A model generated the notes under the pieces. That model saw only the letters and a program-made list of their open reading frames with translations. It did not search any database and was not told the origin of the DNA. Both the position numbers and the translations under genes were made by a program. Positions 1-7,385 of a stretch of 24,136 nt of DNA are shown piece by piece (the first letter of the stretch is position 1; each line of letters starts with the position of its first letter). Source of the stretch: a virus. Where the stretch lies: IMG/VR virus record IMGVR_UViG_3300034095_000642, positions 1 through 24,136 of that record, one strand, 5' to 3'.

Positions 1-85
1 CAAAACTAATTGGATCAGTCCAGATGTTTTTAACTTTAATTGTTTTTGGTTTTACTTCTTTTACTACTTCTTTTGTTGTAGCCAT
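1..85 (-). CDS. N-terminus of an unidentified virion-region protein (partial)
   Basis: An ATG at 83-85 opens a reading frame that runs off the left edge of the window, leaving 28 visible residues that begin MATTKEVVKEVKPKTIKVKN. The start is supported by GAGG seven bases upstream. The visible part is rich in Lys, Val and Thr and shows no recognisable domain. It lies just after the capsid gene and its terminator, so it is probably the next head or tail-completion gene of the leftward structural block. Because a terminator separates it from the capsid gene, it would need read-through or its own promoter. The identity cannot be settled from this fragment. Confidence 0.6.
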   Translation of the reverse strand, partial: MATTKEVVKEVKPKTIKVKNIWTDPISF

Positions 86-100
86 GTTTATTCCTCAGAT

Positions 101-129
101 AAAAGAAAGCCCACCTATTACAGTGGGCT
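101..129 (-). terminator. Rho-independent terminator after the major capsid gene
   Basis: On the minus strand AGCCCAC and GTGGGCT (108-114 and 123-129) form a 7-bp GC-rich stem with an 8-base loop, followed at once by TTTCTTTT. It lies just beyond the capsid stop codon. It probably ends most leftward head-gene transcription or sets a step-down before the next gene. Confidence 0.8.
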
Positions 130-136
130 ATCAATA

Positions 137-1198
137 TTAAGCAGTTACAGCAGATGCAATGGTAATATCACCAATGATCGCATGTGACTTCTCAGTGTTG
201 CATATCAATGTCCAGTCAACAGACATTTGACGGTTTTCTGCAAGACCAGTTTTAGCTAATTCTTCAGTTCTGTAGCCTTTTAAATAAGACATAGCCAAGT
301 ATGAAGGATCAAGGATAAATACGTCAGCAGATACGCCAGAAGAAGCATAAACACCAGTTGTAGAACCAGCTGTACCAGTGTAAGGAATTTGTAAACGGTT
401 TGGAACTAATTTCAAAGTACCAAAGTCAGTTACAAATACGTTTACAGCACCCATTGCAGTTGCAGCAGAAGCAGATTTACCTTGATCTGACATCAATGTT
501 GCTACACGAGCAGAAGAAGTAAATAAATACTCGCTGAATCTACGAATAACACCAGGTACTGACATCATGATAGTTGGATCGCCACCTTGTGAGTAAACAG
601 ATTGAACTGCATCACGCACAAGAGTTTCAGTCAATGCTCTAGCAGTACCATAAGTACGTTTTAGAGTTACACCTGAAGATTGGAAGCCACCAACTGCACC
701 AGTTGCACCAGCAGAAAAGTTAGTAGTCAACCAAGATGGTAAACCACCAGCGTTACCAGCAGCAGAGCCAGTGTCAGCAAAAGAAGCTTGGTTAGTCAAT
801 GCAATAGCTTCAACATCACGCCTTAGTTCTTGTTGTCTACGCATCATTTGGTAGCTCAACTCTTTAGTGCGACCAATCACATCAGAAGAATCTGCTCTGA
901 AAGATGTACGAACAACTTTAGTAGAAATTTGGTGATGGTTACCAACACGCAAACCAGTAACAGTGTTGTTACCTGAAGCATCTGAACCGTCAATAACCGC
1001 ATTGGTTAAGTTAGGTGCAGCAAGTGCATCAGTTGTCCATTCTTTATATGGATTTGAAGAAGTTTCAGTTCCAACTGCATCTGTAAATGGTAATGGGATT
1101 TTAGAAATATCCCAGATTTGGTTCATGACATCTTCACGGATTAAACCGCCACGAACAACACCTTTAAGTGTTGCTGCATCTAAGTTAGCTGTACTCAT
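137..1198 (-). CDS. Major capsid protein (DUF5309-like, HK97 fold)
   Basis: The 353-residue product would form the icosahedral shell. The segment around residues 95-140, with an Arg/Gln-rich helix followed by RRDVEAIALTNQAS, and the WTxICNTEKSHAIIGDI-type C-terminal strand match my memory of the DUF5309 family of phage capsid proteins; no search was run. The length is usual for an HK97-fold capsid protein without a decoration domain. The ATG is preceded by AAAGGG at good spacing. Its position directly after an acidic scaffold-like gene and before a strong terminator is the classic place for a capsid gene. The family assignment is from recognition; the structural role is well supported by context. 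Confidence 0.9.
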   Translation of the reverse strand: MSTANLDAATLKGVVRGGLIREDVMNQIWDISKIPLPFTDAVGTETSSNPYKEWTTDALAAPNLTNAVIDGSDASGNNTVTGLRVGNHHQISTKVVRTSFRADSSDVIGRTKELSYQMMRRQQELRRDVEAIALTNQASFADTGSAAGNAGGLPSWLTTNFSAGATGAVGGFQSSGVTLKRTYGTARALTETLVRDAVQSVYSQGGDPTIMMSVPGVIRRFSEYLFTSSARVATLMSDQGKSASAATAMGAVNVFVTDFGTLKLVPNRLQIPYTGTAGSTTGVYASSGVSADVFILDPSYLAMSYLKGYRTEELAKTGLAENRQMSVDWTLICNTEKSHAIIGDITIASAVTA

Positions 1199-1218
1199 TT
1201 CGATACCCTTTTAAAAAA

Positions 1219-2304
1219 TTAATTATATAATCCACCGAGCAACTCTGCTACGGCATCAGTTTCAGCATTTCTTCTTTGATAACCTTGTGAAGATTTTGCA
1301 ATCTTTGTTAGTTTATCAAGTTTAGTAACTGATTTGGTTGTTTTTCCTGAGCTTTTTTGATACTTAGGTAAATTAACATCAAGTTTAGTTTTAACATTCT
1401 TTATGCTTGAACGATATTTCATGGCATCTTTTACCACTTCTAACATTCTAGCATCTTGTATTCCACCAAACTCTTCTGGTGTAAAACCATAAGCATCTGC
1501 TACAAAATCAGTCATATCTGTTAAAGCTTTTTTGAATACTTCAGGTTTTGCCCATGAAGGATTTTTCTCTAAAACTTTATCAGCTTGAGCCTTAATATAC
1601 TCTTGTTGAATAGCCTGTTGTTCTGCGGTCATTTGTTGACCAATGCCCTGCATTTCATTATTTACTGCACTTGAAATTTGTTCAATCTCACTGTTTCGTA
1701 AATTGAAATCTTGAACCATAGCTGCATATTCACCAGGATTATCAACTCTGAGTCTATTCCAATCAACATCTTTATAACTACCCATCAAGGTATCTTTAAG
1801 ATGCTGTGTTAGCTTATTAACTGTTTCAATCTTTCCAAGATACTCGCCAGCAACAGCGTTCTTAATGCTATCAAAATCTCGCCTTTCATCAGCAAGTTGT
1901 TTTGATTTATTAGTATTGCTCTTGTTGCTTTGGTATCCAGCAATCAAGTCTTTAACTCCAACTGTACTTACCTTTCCATCAACCTTTACATTGATTCCAG
2001 CTAAGTTACCTTCTTCATCAAGGACTACATTTTTTTCATCAATGCCAAGTGTATTTGCCCAAGTGACATCTTCATCAGAATCAGTTTCTTCAACATCATC
2101 TGTTTCCTCATTATCTGCTTCTTCCGTATCTTGGGTAGAATCGTCTGGTTGGGTATCATCCTCCTCTGATTCTTCAATTACTGGCTTCTTAACAGATTCT
2201 TTTTCTGGTTCACCTGATAACAGGTTAGCAATTTGATCCACCATATTTACGCTTCCAGCTTCGCTTGATAGCTCTGCCGTTGAAGTAGTATCTTGGTCTG
2301 ACAT
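1219..2304 (-). CDS. Capsid assembly scaffold protein (putative)
   Basis: The 361-residue protein has a very acidic, low-complexity N-terminal third (about residues 40-80 are almost all Asp, Glu, Thr and Ser). A charged helical middle (about 125-250) follows, then a basic C-terminus rich in Lys and Ser. Acidic/helical proteins with a positively charged tail, placed between portal and capsid genes, are typically internal scaffolds that guide procapsid assembly and leave before DNA packaging. No enzymatic motif is visible, and in particular no protease serine/histidine arrangement. AAGGA precedes the ATG, and the SD overlaps the end of the upstream gene. Scaffold sequences diverge quickly, so the call rests mainly on position and composition. 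Confidence 0.75.
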   Translation of the reverse strand: MSDQDTTSTAELSSEAGSVNMVDQIANLLSGEPEKESVKKPVIEESEEDDTQPDDSTQDTEEADNEETDDVEETDSDEDVTWANTLGIDEKNVVLDEEGNLAGINVKVDGKVSTVGVKDLIAGYQSNKSNTNKSKQLADERRDFDSIKNAVAGEYLGKIETVNKLTQHLKDTLMGSYKDVDWNRLRVDNPGEYAAMVQDFNLRNSEIEQISSAVNNEMQGIGQQMTAEQQAIQQEYIKAQADKVLEKNPSWAKPEVFKKALTDMTDFVADAYGFTPEEFGGIQDARMLEVVKDAMKYRSSIKNVKTKLDVNLPKYQKSSGKTTKSVTKLDKLTKIAKSSQGYQRRNAETDAVAELLGGLYN

Positions 2305-2306
2305 TT

Positions 2307-2543
2307 TTAATTTCCTTTTTGTAGTTGAGCTAGTCGCCCAGTTTCTATATCTGAAGTTATATCATTCTCAATAATTTGTAATGCCTTTTGTTGAGCCTTT
2401 ATCAATTTTAAACTTTCTATATCATCTGTAAACAAAAACTGCCTGTATAAGTCTGCATTTTTCTTAATAATATAATCAGCCAAGTAATTTGAGTAAGCTC
2501 TGCTTGCTCTATTACCTAACTCTATCTCATCTTCAACCGTCAT
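2307..2543 (-). CDS. Small conserved-looking protein between portal and scaffold
   Basis: This is a 78-residue helical, charged protein beginning MTVEDEIELGNRASRAYSNY, with no domain I recognise. Two in-frame ATGs lie further upstream (2567 and 2576), but neither has a ribosome site. The ATG at 2543 has AGGA nine bases before it, so I chose that one. It overlaps the end of the portal gene by 11 bases and is followed three bases later by the scaffold gene, so the three are translated together. By position it may be an accessory head-assembly factor, but nothing in the sequence shows its function. Confidence 0.7.
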   Translation of the reverse strand: MTVEDEIELGNRASRAYSNYLADYIIKKNADLYRQFLFTDDIESLKLIKAQQKALQIIENDITSDIETGRLAQLQKGN

Positions 2544-4689
2544 ACATATTGTTCCTGTTCTGCTCATAATTAACATCTTGAGATGTATTTGATGATGATT
2601 CCAACTCTGTTAATTTAAGTGCTGTTTGAGCATACAACTGGTCATACTTAAACTTTATATCTTCTAAATCTTTTTCAGCTATCTGAACAGCCTTAGCTTT
2701 GTCTAATTCAGCCTTTAACTGCTCCAACTGAATCTGAAATGATTGTTTTTCCATTTCACGTTGATGCTTACCTAACTCAACCTGACCTTTGATAGCTACA
2801 TTTTGCATCTGCGCTTCTGCTGTAGTAGTTGCTGATTTAGCCAGCTCTGCTTGCATACGCATTTGCTCAAGTTGTGCCTGTTGCGCTTCCTGCTGTTGTT
2901 GCTGTTGTGTTTGTTGCGCTTGTTGTGCTGCTTGCTGACCTTCTGGACTTGATGGATCAACAAAATATTTATTAGCAGAGTCTAATCCTGAGAACTTACA
3001 GAAGTCATCTATAGTGGCATATATCTTGTTAGAATTAGTAAGCGTTTGATTTGGCATACTCATAATCTTTTCTTGCAGTAACTGAACCTGTTGTATGGCT
3101 GCAAGTTTTGCTCTAGTATCACCAGTTCCAGTTCCAACTCTTACTGAACTTCTTGTTCTTTCTTCCCATTCTGCTGGATTTACCTTTACCCATTGCCCAC
3201 GAAACTTAAAGTCTTGTACTGTATCAACGTGCATGGTAACAAGATCACGAATCTTATTGCATAAAGGTTTAATACCAGTTTCACAAATAACACGAATGAT
3301 TAAGCCGACCAATTCTTCTTTGGCGTTCATCATACGCTCAACACCTTGTGAGCCAACTGCGTTACCAATGTTTTCAGGTGAAGCAGTTCCATCGCCAGAT
3401 ACACCGGTACGTCCGGCTTTAACTTCATCAAGATACTGCATCATGGTAAAAGCAGCATCTCCAATGGCAGGTGTTTGCAATGGCATTATTGCATCTGTTC
3501 TTTTTACACGGATTAAACCACCAGGTCTTGATACTAAAAGATCATCAAGATTAACCTGACCTTCAAGCACAACATTACGTTGGTTATTTTGCAAATACAT
3601 GTTATCCATAATATTACGGATAATTGCGGTCTTATTGTCTTGGATAGACTTCAGACGGTCAAATATAGATAGACCTTGAAACTTATGCGACATCAAGATA
3701 GCGGTAGTTGATATCCAAGGAACACTATCTATTTCTTCTTTGTTTAAGATAACAGTAGGAGTTTCAACACCAGCCACTGTAATCTTCATTAACTCAGCTA
3801 TTCCATCACCATTGACATCAAGCTTTAGATAACACTCAGTAACCTCTACTAATCTGTTAGCATCATCTGAACTTAATACAGATGGAACTTGTGTTGGTTC
3901 ATTCTGGTAGTTAAACCTGTAAGCAGACCTTAATAGATCAGAACTTACTAAGTTTTCAATATCTTCGTCCTTGTACCCTTCTTCCCTTAAGTCAGATATA
4001 GTTTTGTTGACTATATGACATGTGAATCTAGCATTAACTAAGCTAATGCTGTTGTGCTGTGTATTAACCCTAAACTCTTCAGGCGCTACAGGATCAATAC
4101 AAATCTTTCCACATTTCTCAGTGACCTTAATCTTTGCACTGTATGTAGTAGGTTCTTGTTCTAATGGATTTTCTGATTGACTTTCATCTTCAGTTAATTC
4201 CAATATCTCACTATCTTCATCCAACAGAGCAACAGCTAACTGATCTTCTGTTAATCCTGAATAGTTGTATGTGGTTATCTTTTCATCATCTTCATAATAA
4301 ACTTTTAACATTCCATTGCGTTGCATAAGTGCATCTTTCACAAATTGATGGATTAAAGTAAACCCATCATTTTGCTTCATCAATACATCATATACATATT
4401 CTGATTCAATTTGCGCCTGTAATTCATCTCCTTCATTGACAGGATCAAAAACCACCACCTCATTATTCTGAGTAAATGATTTCATAATCTGAGGCATTAT
4501 CCACTCAATAGCATCAGCAACATCTGTTGATACCAATGAGCTACGCCCTTCCTGTTCATTACCTAATGGAAGCCCAAGATAATATCTTAAAGGTTCTTGT
4601 AATGCAGAAGATGAAGTTGTCGTAATATCGGCATTAGCCATTTCATTTTGGATAATTGCCAATATTTCTGAATCAGTCATTTTTGCCAT
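2533..4689 (-). CDS. Portal protein (P22-like)
   Basis: This 718-residue protein would form the dodecameric ring at one capsid vertex through which DNA enters and leaves. The length is close to that of P22 portal. Residues around 355-400 (IQDNKTAIIRNIMDNMYLQN and the following LDDLLVSRPGGLIRVK) are typical of the P22-type portal family. The C-terminal 150 residues are a long Gln-rich coiled coil, starting with a CAA/CAG-repeat-encoded poly-Gln stretch, and resemble the helical barrel of P22 portal. AAGG eight bases before the ATG lies inside the preceding tiny gene, whose stop codon is one base upstream. Position after the large terminase and before scaffold and capsid is the standard head-gene order. 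Confidence 0.92.
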   Translation of the reverse strand: MAKMTDSEILAIIQNEMANADITTTSSSALQEPLRYYLGLPLGNEQEGRSSLVSTDVADAIEWIMPQIMKSFTQNNEVVVFDPVNEGDELQAQIESEYVYDVLMKQNDGFTLIHQFVKDALMQRNGMLKVYYEDDEKITTYNYSGLTEDQLAVALLDEDSEILELTEDESQSENPLEQEPTTYSAKIKVTEKCGKICIDPVAPEEFRVNTQHNSISLVNARFTCHIVNKTISDLREEGYKDEDIENLVSSDLLRSAYRFNYQNEPTQVPSVLSSDDANRLVEVTECYLKLDVNGDGIAELMKITVAGVETPTVILNKEEIDSVPWISTTAILMSHKFQGLSIFDRLKSIQDNKTAIIRNIMDNMYLQNNQRNVVLEGQVNLDDLLVSRPGGLIRVKRTDAIMPLQTPAIGDAAFTMMQYLDEVKAGRTGVSGDGTASPENIGNAVGSQGVERMMNAKEELVGLIIRVICETGIKPLCNKIRDLVTMHVDTVQDFKFRGQWVKVNPAEWEERTRSSVRVGTGTGDTRAKLAAIQQVQLLQEKIMSMPNQTLTNSNKIYATIDDFCKFSGLDSANKYFVDPSSPEGQQAAQQAQQTQQQQQQEAQQAQLEQMRMQAELAKSATTTAEAQMQNVAIKGQVELGKHQREMEKQSFQIQLEQLKAELDKAKAVQIAEKDLEDIKFKYDQLYAQTALKLTELESSSNTSQDVNYEQNRNNMYDG

Positions 4690-4690
4690 C

Positions 4691-4756
4691 TTAGCAGCCT
4701 TTTTTCTTACCAGGCATCATTGGAGATGGAGCTTTTTTTGATTTAGACTTAGCCAT
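4691..4756 (-). CDS. 21-residue basic peptide between terminase and portal
   Basis: A 21-codon frame reads MAKSKSKKAPSPMMPGKKKG plus a final Cys. It has its own strong ribosome site (AGAGG, 7 bases) and fits exactly between the large terminase stop and the portal ATG (TAA-G-ATG). Eight of 21 residues are Lys. Its 3' end contains the portal SD, so it may act as a leader cistron that couples portal translation, as a DNA- or virion-binding peptide, or both. Short Lys/Pro/Gly/Met peptides in head operons are seen in other phages, but I know of no assigned function. Confidence 0.6.
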   Translation of the reverse strand: MAKSKSKKAPSPMMPGKKKGC

Positions 4757-4772
4757 TTTTAATCCTCTGTTG

Positions 4773-6038
4773 TTAAATTATACCGCTTTGTATATATGAA
4801 TAATCTAATGATCCAGAACTCCAAGAGTCATTAGTCATATTCTGTTCAGCCATTGCAAGATACCTAAAACAATCTGCACCATGAGAGCTATCATCATGTA
4901 AAGGCGCACCGAATGTACCTGTACTTTGATTTTGTGTACGTCTATATCGTTTGATCTGGTTAAGTAGTTCAGATGCTTTGTTATCAATCCAAACTCTACC
5001 AAACATCATCCTTGCCATCTTAATTCCTTCTTCTATATCTTCACGACCTAGAACATTAACAGTACGACCTAACGCCATTAATATTTCTTCAGTAGACTTT
5101 CCAGACTTAAAATCTCTACTACGTCCATCATGAGGAATATAGTCCGTGCCATAATTGTAACCTTTTGTATTCAATTCAGCAATGTAACTATCTAAAGTAC
5201 GATGTGAATCTTCAATATAATCAATAATCCTTACTTCACCAGAACCTGATCTCTGCACCATCATTATAGACATTGAATCGTTCCAACCTAAATCCCATAC
5301 TGTATGAACTTTTAGTAGTGGATCGTATGGAGCATTGCCTAGTCTTTTTTCAATATGAAGTTTAGTTATCTCATTAACGTAAATAGCACCTTCAACGGCA
5401 GGACGACATTCTCCATCCCAGACTGTCTTATATCCTTCAGGATCACGTTTTAACCAGTTTATTCTTTCCTTTTCAAGTTCCTCTGGAAACCAAGGATTAT
5501 CAGAATAGTTGCATTTTATAACAACAGCTTCTTCATTATCTGTCAATACAAATCTAACATACGTTTCATCAGTGTCTAGTTCTGGATTGAATGTTATCCA
5601 TATTTCACTATTTGGTTTTCTAATAGTTGGTATTAAAACATCCCATGATTTCTTAGTACAAACCTGAGCTTCTTCAACCCAACATATATCAACACCTTCA
5701 AAAGACTTTAGGTTTGTAATTCCTTGTTGACGAATACCTGCAAAACTAAACTCAGAACCATTAATCCCGATTATCTTTGTTTCAAGCACTGTAAACATAT
5801 GCTGTAAACCAAGTATATCAATCTGATCCTTAAGCAACTTATGTACTGATTCTTGTATGGACTTCTGTGTTTCACGAGCGCAAAGAACTCTTATCGGTTC
5901 ATTAACAGACTTAATGATTAATGCTCTTGCAACACTCCAACTTTTTCCTGAGCCACGTCCACCATAAATGACTTTATATCGTTTTGGCTTAAATATATCT
6001 TTAAGACTTGGAGGAAACTTTGCCTTAATCGTCGCCAA
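4773..6038 (-). CDS. terL: Terminase large subunit (PBSX/Terminase_3 type)
   Basis: The 421-residue protein is the ATP-driven DNA packaging motor and headful or cos nuclease. Walker A is GGRGSGKS at residues 26-33. Walker B with catalytic acid is VDICWVEEA at about 116-124, and the coupling motif TFNPELD is near 149. The RNase H-like nuclease domain follows, with its first acid in VWDLGWND, a second acidic region in DYIPHDGRSRDF, and the terminal HDDSSHGADCFRY. The start is TTG, not ATG: GAGG lies six bases before it, and no other in-frame start precedes the Walker A motif. The gene overlaps the small-terminase gene by 14 bases, which suggests coupled translation. Confidence 0.95.
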   Translation of the reverse strand: MATIKAKFPPSLKDIFKPKRYKVIYGGRGSGKSWSVARALIIKSVNEPIRVLCARETQKSIQESVHKLLKDQIDILGLQHMFTVLETKIIGINGSEFSFAGIRQQGITNLKSFEGVDICWVEEAQVCTKKSWDVLIPTIRKPNSEIWITFNPELDTDETYVRFVLTDNEEAVVIKCNYSDNPWFPEELEKERINWLKRDPEGYKTVWDGECRPAVEGAIYVNEITKLHIEKRLGNAPYDPLLKVHTVWDLGWNDSMSIMMVQRSGSGEVRIIDYIEDSHRTLDSYIAELNTKGYNYGTDYIPHDGRSRDFKSGKSTEEILMALGRTVNVLGREDIEEGIKMARMMFGRVWIDNKASELLNQIKRYRRTQNQSTGTFGAPLHDDSSHGADCFRYLAMAEQNMTNDSWSSGSLDYSYIQSGII

Positions 6039-6321
6039 ATGAAACCTCTATCCTGTGGACTATTGCTCCACCATCTGCGCCAGTTACAGTATTGTCACTT
6101 CTTGCTAACTTTGGAACATGATATTCAATAACACTTTGAAATAACTGAAACGCACGCTCTGGATTTGTTTCAGCAACTTGGTCAAGCCATCCTGTTAATC
6201 TGTGAGCATTTCCATCAACAAAATCTGCAATAGCTTGTCTTGCTTGTACAGTTGCAACATTTTGTACGCCCTTTTGACGACCACCTGTTTTTTCTCCACC
6301 TGCTTTTCCTAATGTTGCCAT
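6025..6321 (-). CDS. Terminase small subunit (putative DNA recognition)
   Basis: The 98-residue protein starts MATLGKAGGEKTGGRQKGVQ. It has a basic Gly/Lys-rich N-terminus (GGRQKGVQN) followed by a helical part, ARQAIADFVDGNAHRLTGWL, then FQSVIEYHVPKLARS. This pattern is seen in small proteins upstream of the large terminase in many phages, taken to be DNA-recognition small subunits. A TTG-initiated extension to 6390 is possible but has no SD. The ATG at 6321 has AAGGAG 25 bases away, with a hairpin between them that closes the gap to 8 bases (see separate entry). It overlaps terL. The role is inferred from position and resemblance. Confidence 0.8.
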   Translation of the reverse strand: MATLGKAGGEKTGGRQKGVQNVATVQARQAIADFVDGNAHRLTGWLDQVAETNPERAFQLFQSVIEYHVPKLARSDNTVTGADGGAIVHRIEVSFGDD

Positions 6322-6352
6322 ATCTAATTTTGTCTTTTTTAGACAACTCCTT
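6322..6352 (-). promoter_or_regulatory. Hairpin-spaced ribosome binding site of the small terminase gene
   Basis: In the mRNA, AAGGAG (6347-6352) is followed directly by TTGTCT-AAAAA-AGACAA (6330-6346), a 6-bp hairpin, then AATTAGAT and the ATG at 6321. Linear spacing is 25 bases, too long for efficient initiation. With the hairpin folded it is 8 bases. T4 gene 25 is a known precedent for a hairpin that brings a distant SD close to its start. Confidence 0.55.
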
Positions 6353-6368
6353 ATCTTAAAATTAGTTA

Positions 6369-6497
6369 TTAAAAATACTGAGATTTCCAATTAATAAACG
6401 CCACCTTTGGTGACTCACCATAAGCAACTCTATCAGCACTATAGCACTTCCAGTAATTGCCAATCCATTTAATCTTTGGTTTTGTAGCTTTGTTCAT
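6369..6497 (-). CDS. 42-residue conserved-looking phage protein
   Basis: The product starts MNKATKPKIKWIGNYWKCYS and ends VAFINWKSQYF. The pattern of an aromatic strand (WIGNYWKCYS), a Gly-rich turn (VAYGESP) and a helix with Trp is one I recognise from many unannotated small phage proteins, where it reads as a compact beta-beta-alpha domain. Its function is unknown. AGG lies ten bases upstream of the ATG, and a second AAGG lies closer. It overlaps the preceding 28-residue frame and lies just ahead of the small terminase. Confidence 0.65.
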   Translation of the reverse strand: MNKATKPKIKWIGNYWKCYSADRVAYGESPKVAFINWKSQYF

Positions 6498-6555
6498 CTG
6501 CCTTAAACCTCATTACTTTTTTCTTTCTATTCTTATTACTTGTTTTTAACGCCAT
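6469..6555 (-). CDS. 28-residue basic peptide
   Basis: The frame encodes MALKTSNKNRKKKVMRFKAD and eight more residues. AAGG lies nine bases before the ATG. It begins six bases after the previous stop and overlaps the next gene. Ten of its 28 residues are Lys or Arg, so nucleic-acid binding is possible. It could also be only a translational relay between neighbours. There is no recognised family. Confidence 0.45.
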   Translation of the reverse strand: MALKTSNKNRKKKVMRFKADEQSYKTKD

Positions 6556-6561
6556 TAATTA

Positions 6562-6726
6562 TTACCTTGTATGTACTGGCATATCATTCTCAATATACCT
6601 TTTTTCATTACAGTTTTTACCATAACACCATTTTTGTTTCAAGCTATACAGCATCATCCAATTTGTATGTTTACATATCGCAATTTGTTTTGGCGCACTA
6701 AATAAGTTAATTGGTGGAAATCTCAT
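6562..6726 (-). CDS. 54-residue Cys/His-containing small phage protein
   Basis: It starts MRFPPINLFSAPKQIAICKH. One CKH followed by WCYGKNC later in the chain gives three Cys and one His spaced like a small zinc-binding knuckle. It overlaps the upstream gene by ATGA, and AGGA lies nine bases before the start. I recall similar MRFPPINLF-type small proteins from phages, without assigned function. A metal-binding fold is inferred from the Cys/His spacing only. Confidence 0.6.
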   Translation of the reverse strand: MRFPPINLFSAPKQIAICKHTNWMMLYSLKQKWCYGKNCNEKRYIENDMPVHTR

Positions 6727-6947
6727 TTTAGTTCATCCTCTTCCATCATATCCTGCCAACGTCCTAAAGTATCAATAGCTTCTTGCACATCTTGTTCAAT
6801 ATCCTTTGCTCCTCTATCACCAGCGCACAACAGTTTCTTAATTGCATGTTGCAGACATGGATCAGTAACACCGTACAATGAAAGCACACGGTAAACATCA
6901 ACAGCATTTAAATGAACAGTATTTTTAAAATAATGATTGTGCTTCAT
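6723..6947 (-). CDS. 74-residue conserved phage protein of unknown function
   Basis: It begins MKHNHYFKNTVHLNAVDVYR and continues with a helical region, LQHAIKKLLCAGDRGAKD, and a C-terminal acidic helix. The MKHxHYFK..LxxxDVYRVL...GVTxPxLQHAIKKLLxAGxRGAKD pattern is familiar from many phage genomes, where it remains hypothetical. GAGG five bases before the ATG and TAATG overlap with the upstream 45-residue frame make the start secure. A role in replication is sometimes suggested from its neighbours, but nothing here proves it. Confidence 0.75.
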   Translation of the reverse strand: MKHNHYFKNTVHLNAVDVYRVLSLYGVTDPCLQHAIKKLLCAGDRGAKDIEQDVQEAIDTLGRWQDMMEEDELK

Positions 6948-7084
6948 TACAGCCTCATCACAAAGACAAAAGCCTTTATCCTGCTCATAGTATTAAGAGC
7001 TTCTAAAAACGCTTCTAATTGCGCTTCAGTTGGCATTTTATTCATTTTATCTGCCATGTCATAAAAGTATTCAACATCATCCAT
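6947..7084 (-). CDS. 45-residue hypothetical protein
   Basis: The frame encodes a mostly helical peptide, MDDVEYFYDMADKMNKMPTE and then a Leu/Ala helix ending FVFVMRL. Its stop overlaps the start of the next gene as TAATG, the same packing seen throughout this block. The SD is only moderate (GAGAAG). There is no recognised family. Confidence 0.55.
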   Translation of the reverse strand: MDDVEYFYDMADKMNKMPTEAQLEAFLEALNTMSRIKAFVFVMRL

Positions 7085-7130
7085 CAGTTCTTCTCATTAT
7101 TAAATATAAACCATATAAAATTGCAATCAT
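7077..7130 (-). CDS. Possible 17-residue hydrophobic micro-peptide
   Basis: MIAILYGLYLIMRRTDG starts at an ATGA overlap with the preceding small membrane gene, and its stop lies just inside the next gene. It has no clear SD of its own. It may be a translational relay only, and is listed because it fills the one gap in an otherwise continuous chain of overlapping frames. Confidence 0.25.
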   Translation of the reverse strand: MIAILYGLYLIMRRTDG

Positions 7131-7231
7131 CTTTTAAACACCAACTTAACAATGCCCACTAACAATATAAAAAAATATACCACCAATACAAACGGTAATA
7201 AATACCACGACATTGCGTAATCTTTCTTCAT
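7127..7231 (-). CDS. 34-residue single-span membrane protein
   Basis: MKKDYAMSWYLLPFVLVVYF continues with FILLVGIVKLVFKR, giving about 22 hydrophobic residues between a short charged N-terminus and a Lys/Arg C-terminus, so one transmembrane helix is likely. AAGGA lies eight bases before the ATG, and the start overlaps the upstream stop as ATGA. It overlaps a longer 62-codon TTG-initiated frame (7146-7334) that has no usable SD. I judge this shorter frame to be the real one. It could be a small holin-like or membrane-altering peptide, but no evidence decides that. Confidence 0.5.
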   Translation of the reverse strand: MKKDYAMSWYLLPFVLVVYFFILLVGIVKLVFKR

Positions 7232-7377
7232 AACTCCAATCCTTCACGTTCTTGTTGAAATCTACCTTCATGTAAAACCACCTCGCTATTAATCTTAATT
7301 GCTTTTGCTTGTACTGTTCCAAAAACTTCTTCAACCTCTTTTATAAACTCTAAAACTTCTTCCATCATATCAACCAT
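7228..7377 (-). CDS. 49-residue acidic hypothetical protein
   Basis: The frame begins MVDMMEEVLEFIKEVEEVFG, an acidic amphipathic helix, and ends GLEL just before the membrane-peptide start (ATGA overlap). Three in-frame ATGs at 7377, 7368 and 7365 are possible. GGA sits eight bases before the 7368 start. There is no known family. It is the first gene after the structured gap at 7378-7487. Confidence 0.5.
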   Translation of the reverse strand: MVDMMEEVLEFIKEVEEVFGTVQAKAIKINSEVVLHEGRFQQEREGLEL

Positions 7378-7385
7378 CCAAATGT

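Noticed and set aside
1865-2236. Ser-rich plus-strand frame of 123 codons
   Set aside because: It is the antisense shadow of the acidic, Asp/Glu-rich scaffold region and has no SD.
2891-2940. Triplet-repeat array
   Set aside because: It is the imperfect CAA/CAG coding of the portal's Gln-rich tail, common in this family.
7146-7334. 62-codon TTG-initiated frame on the minus strand with a hydrophobic C-terminus
   Set aside because: The GAGG lies directly against the TTG with no spacing, and two better-initiated frames (49 and 34 residues) with ATGA overlap cover the same DNA.
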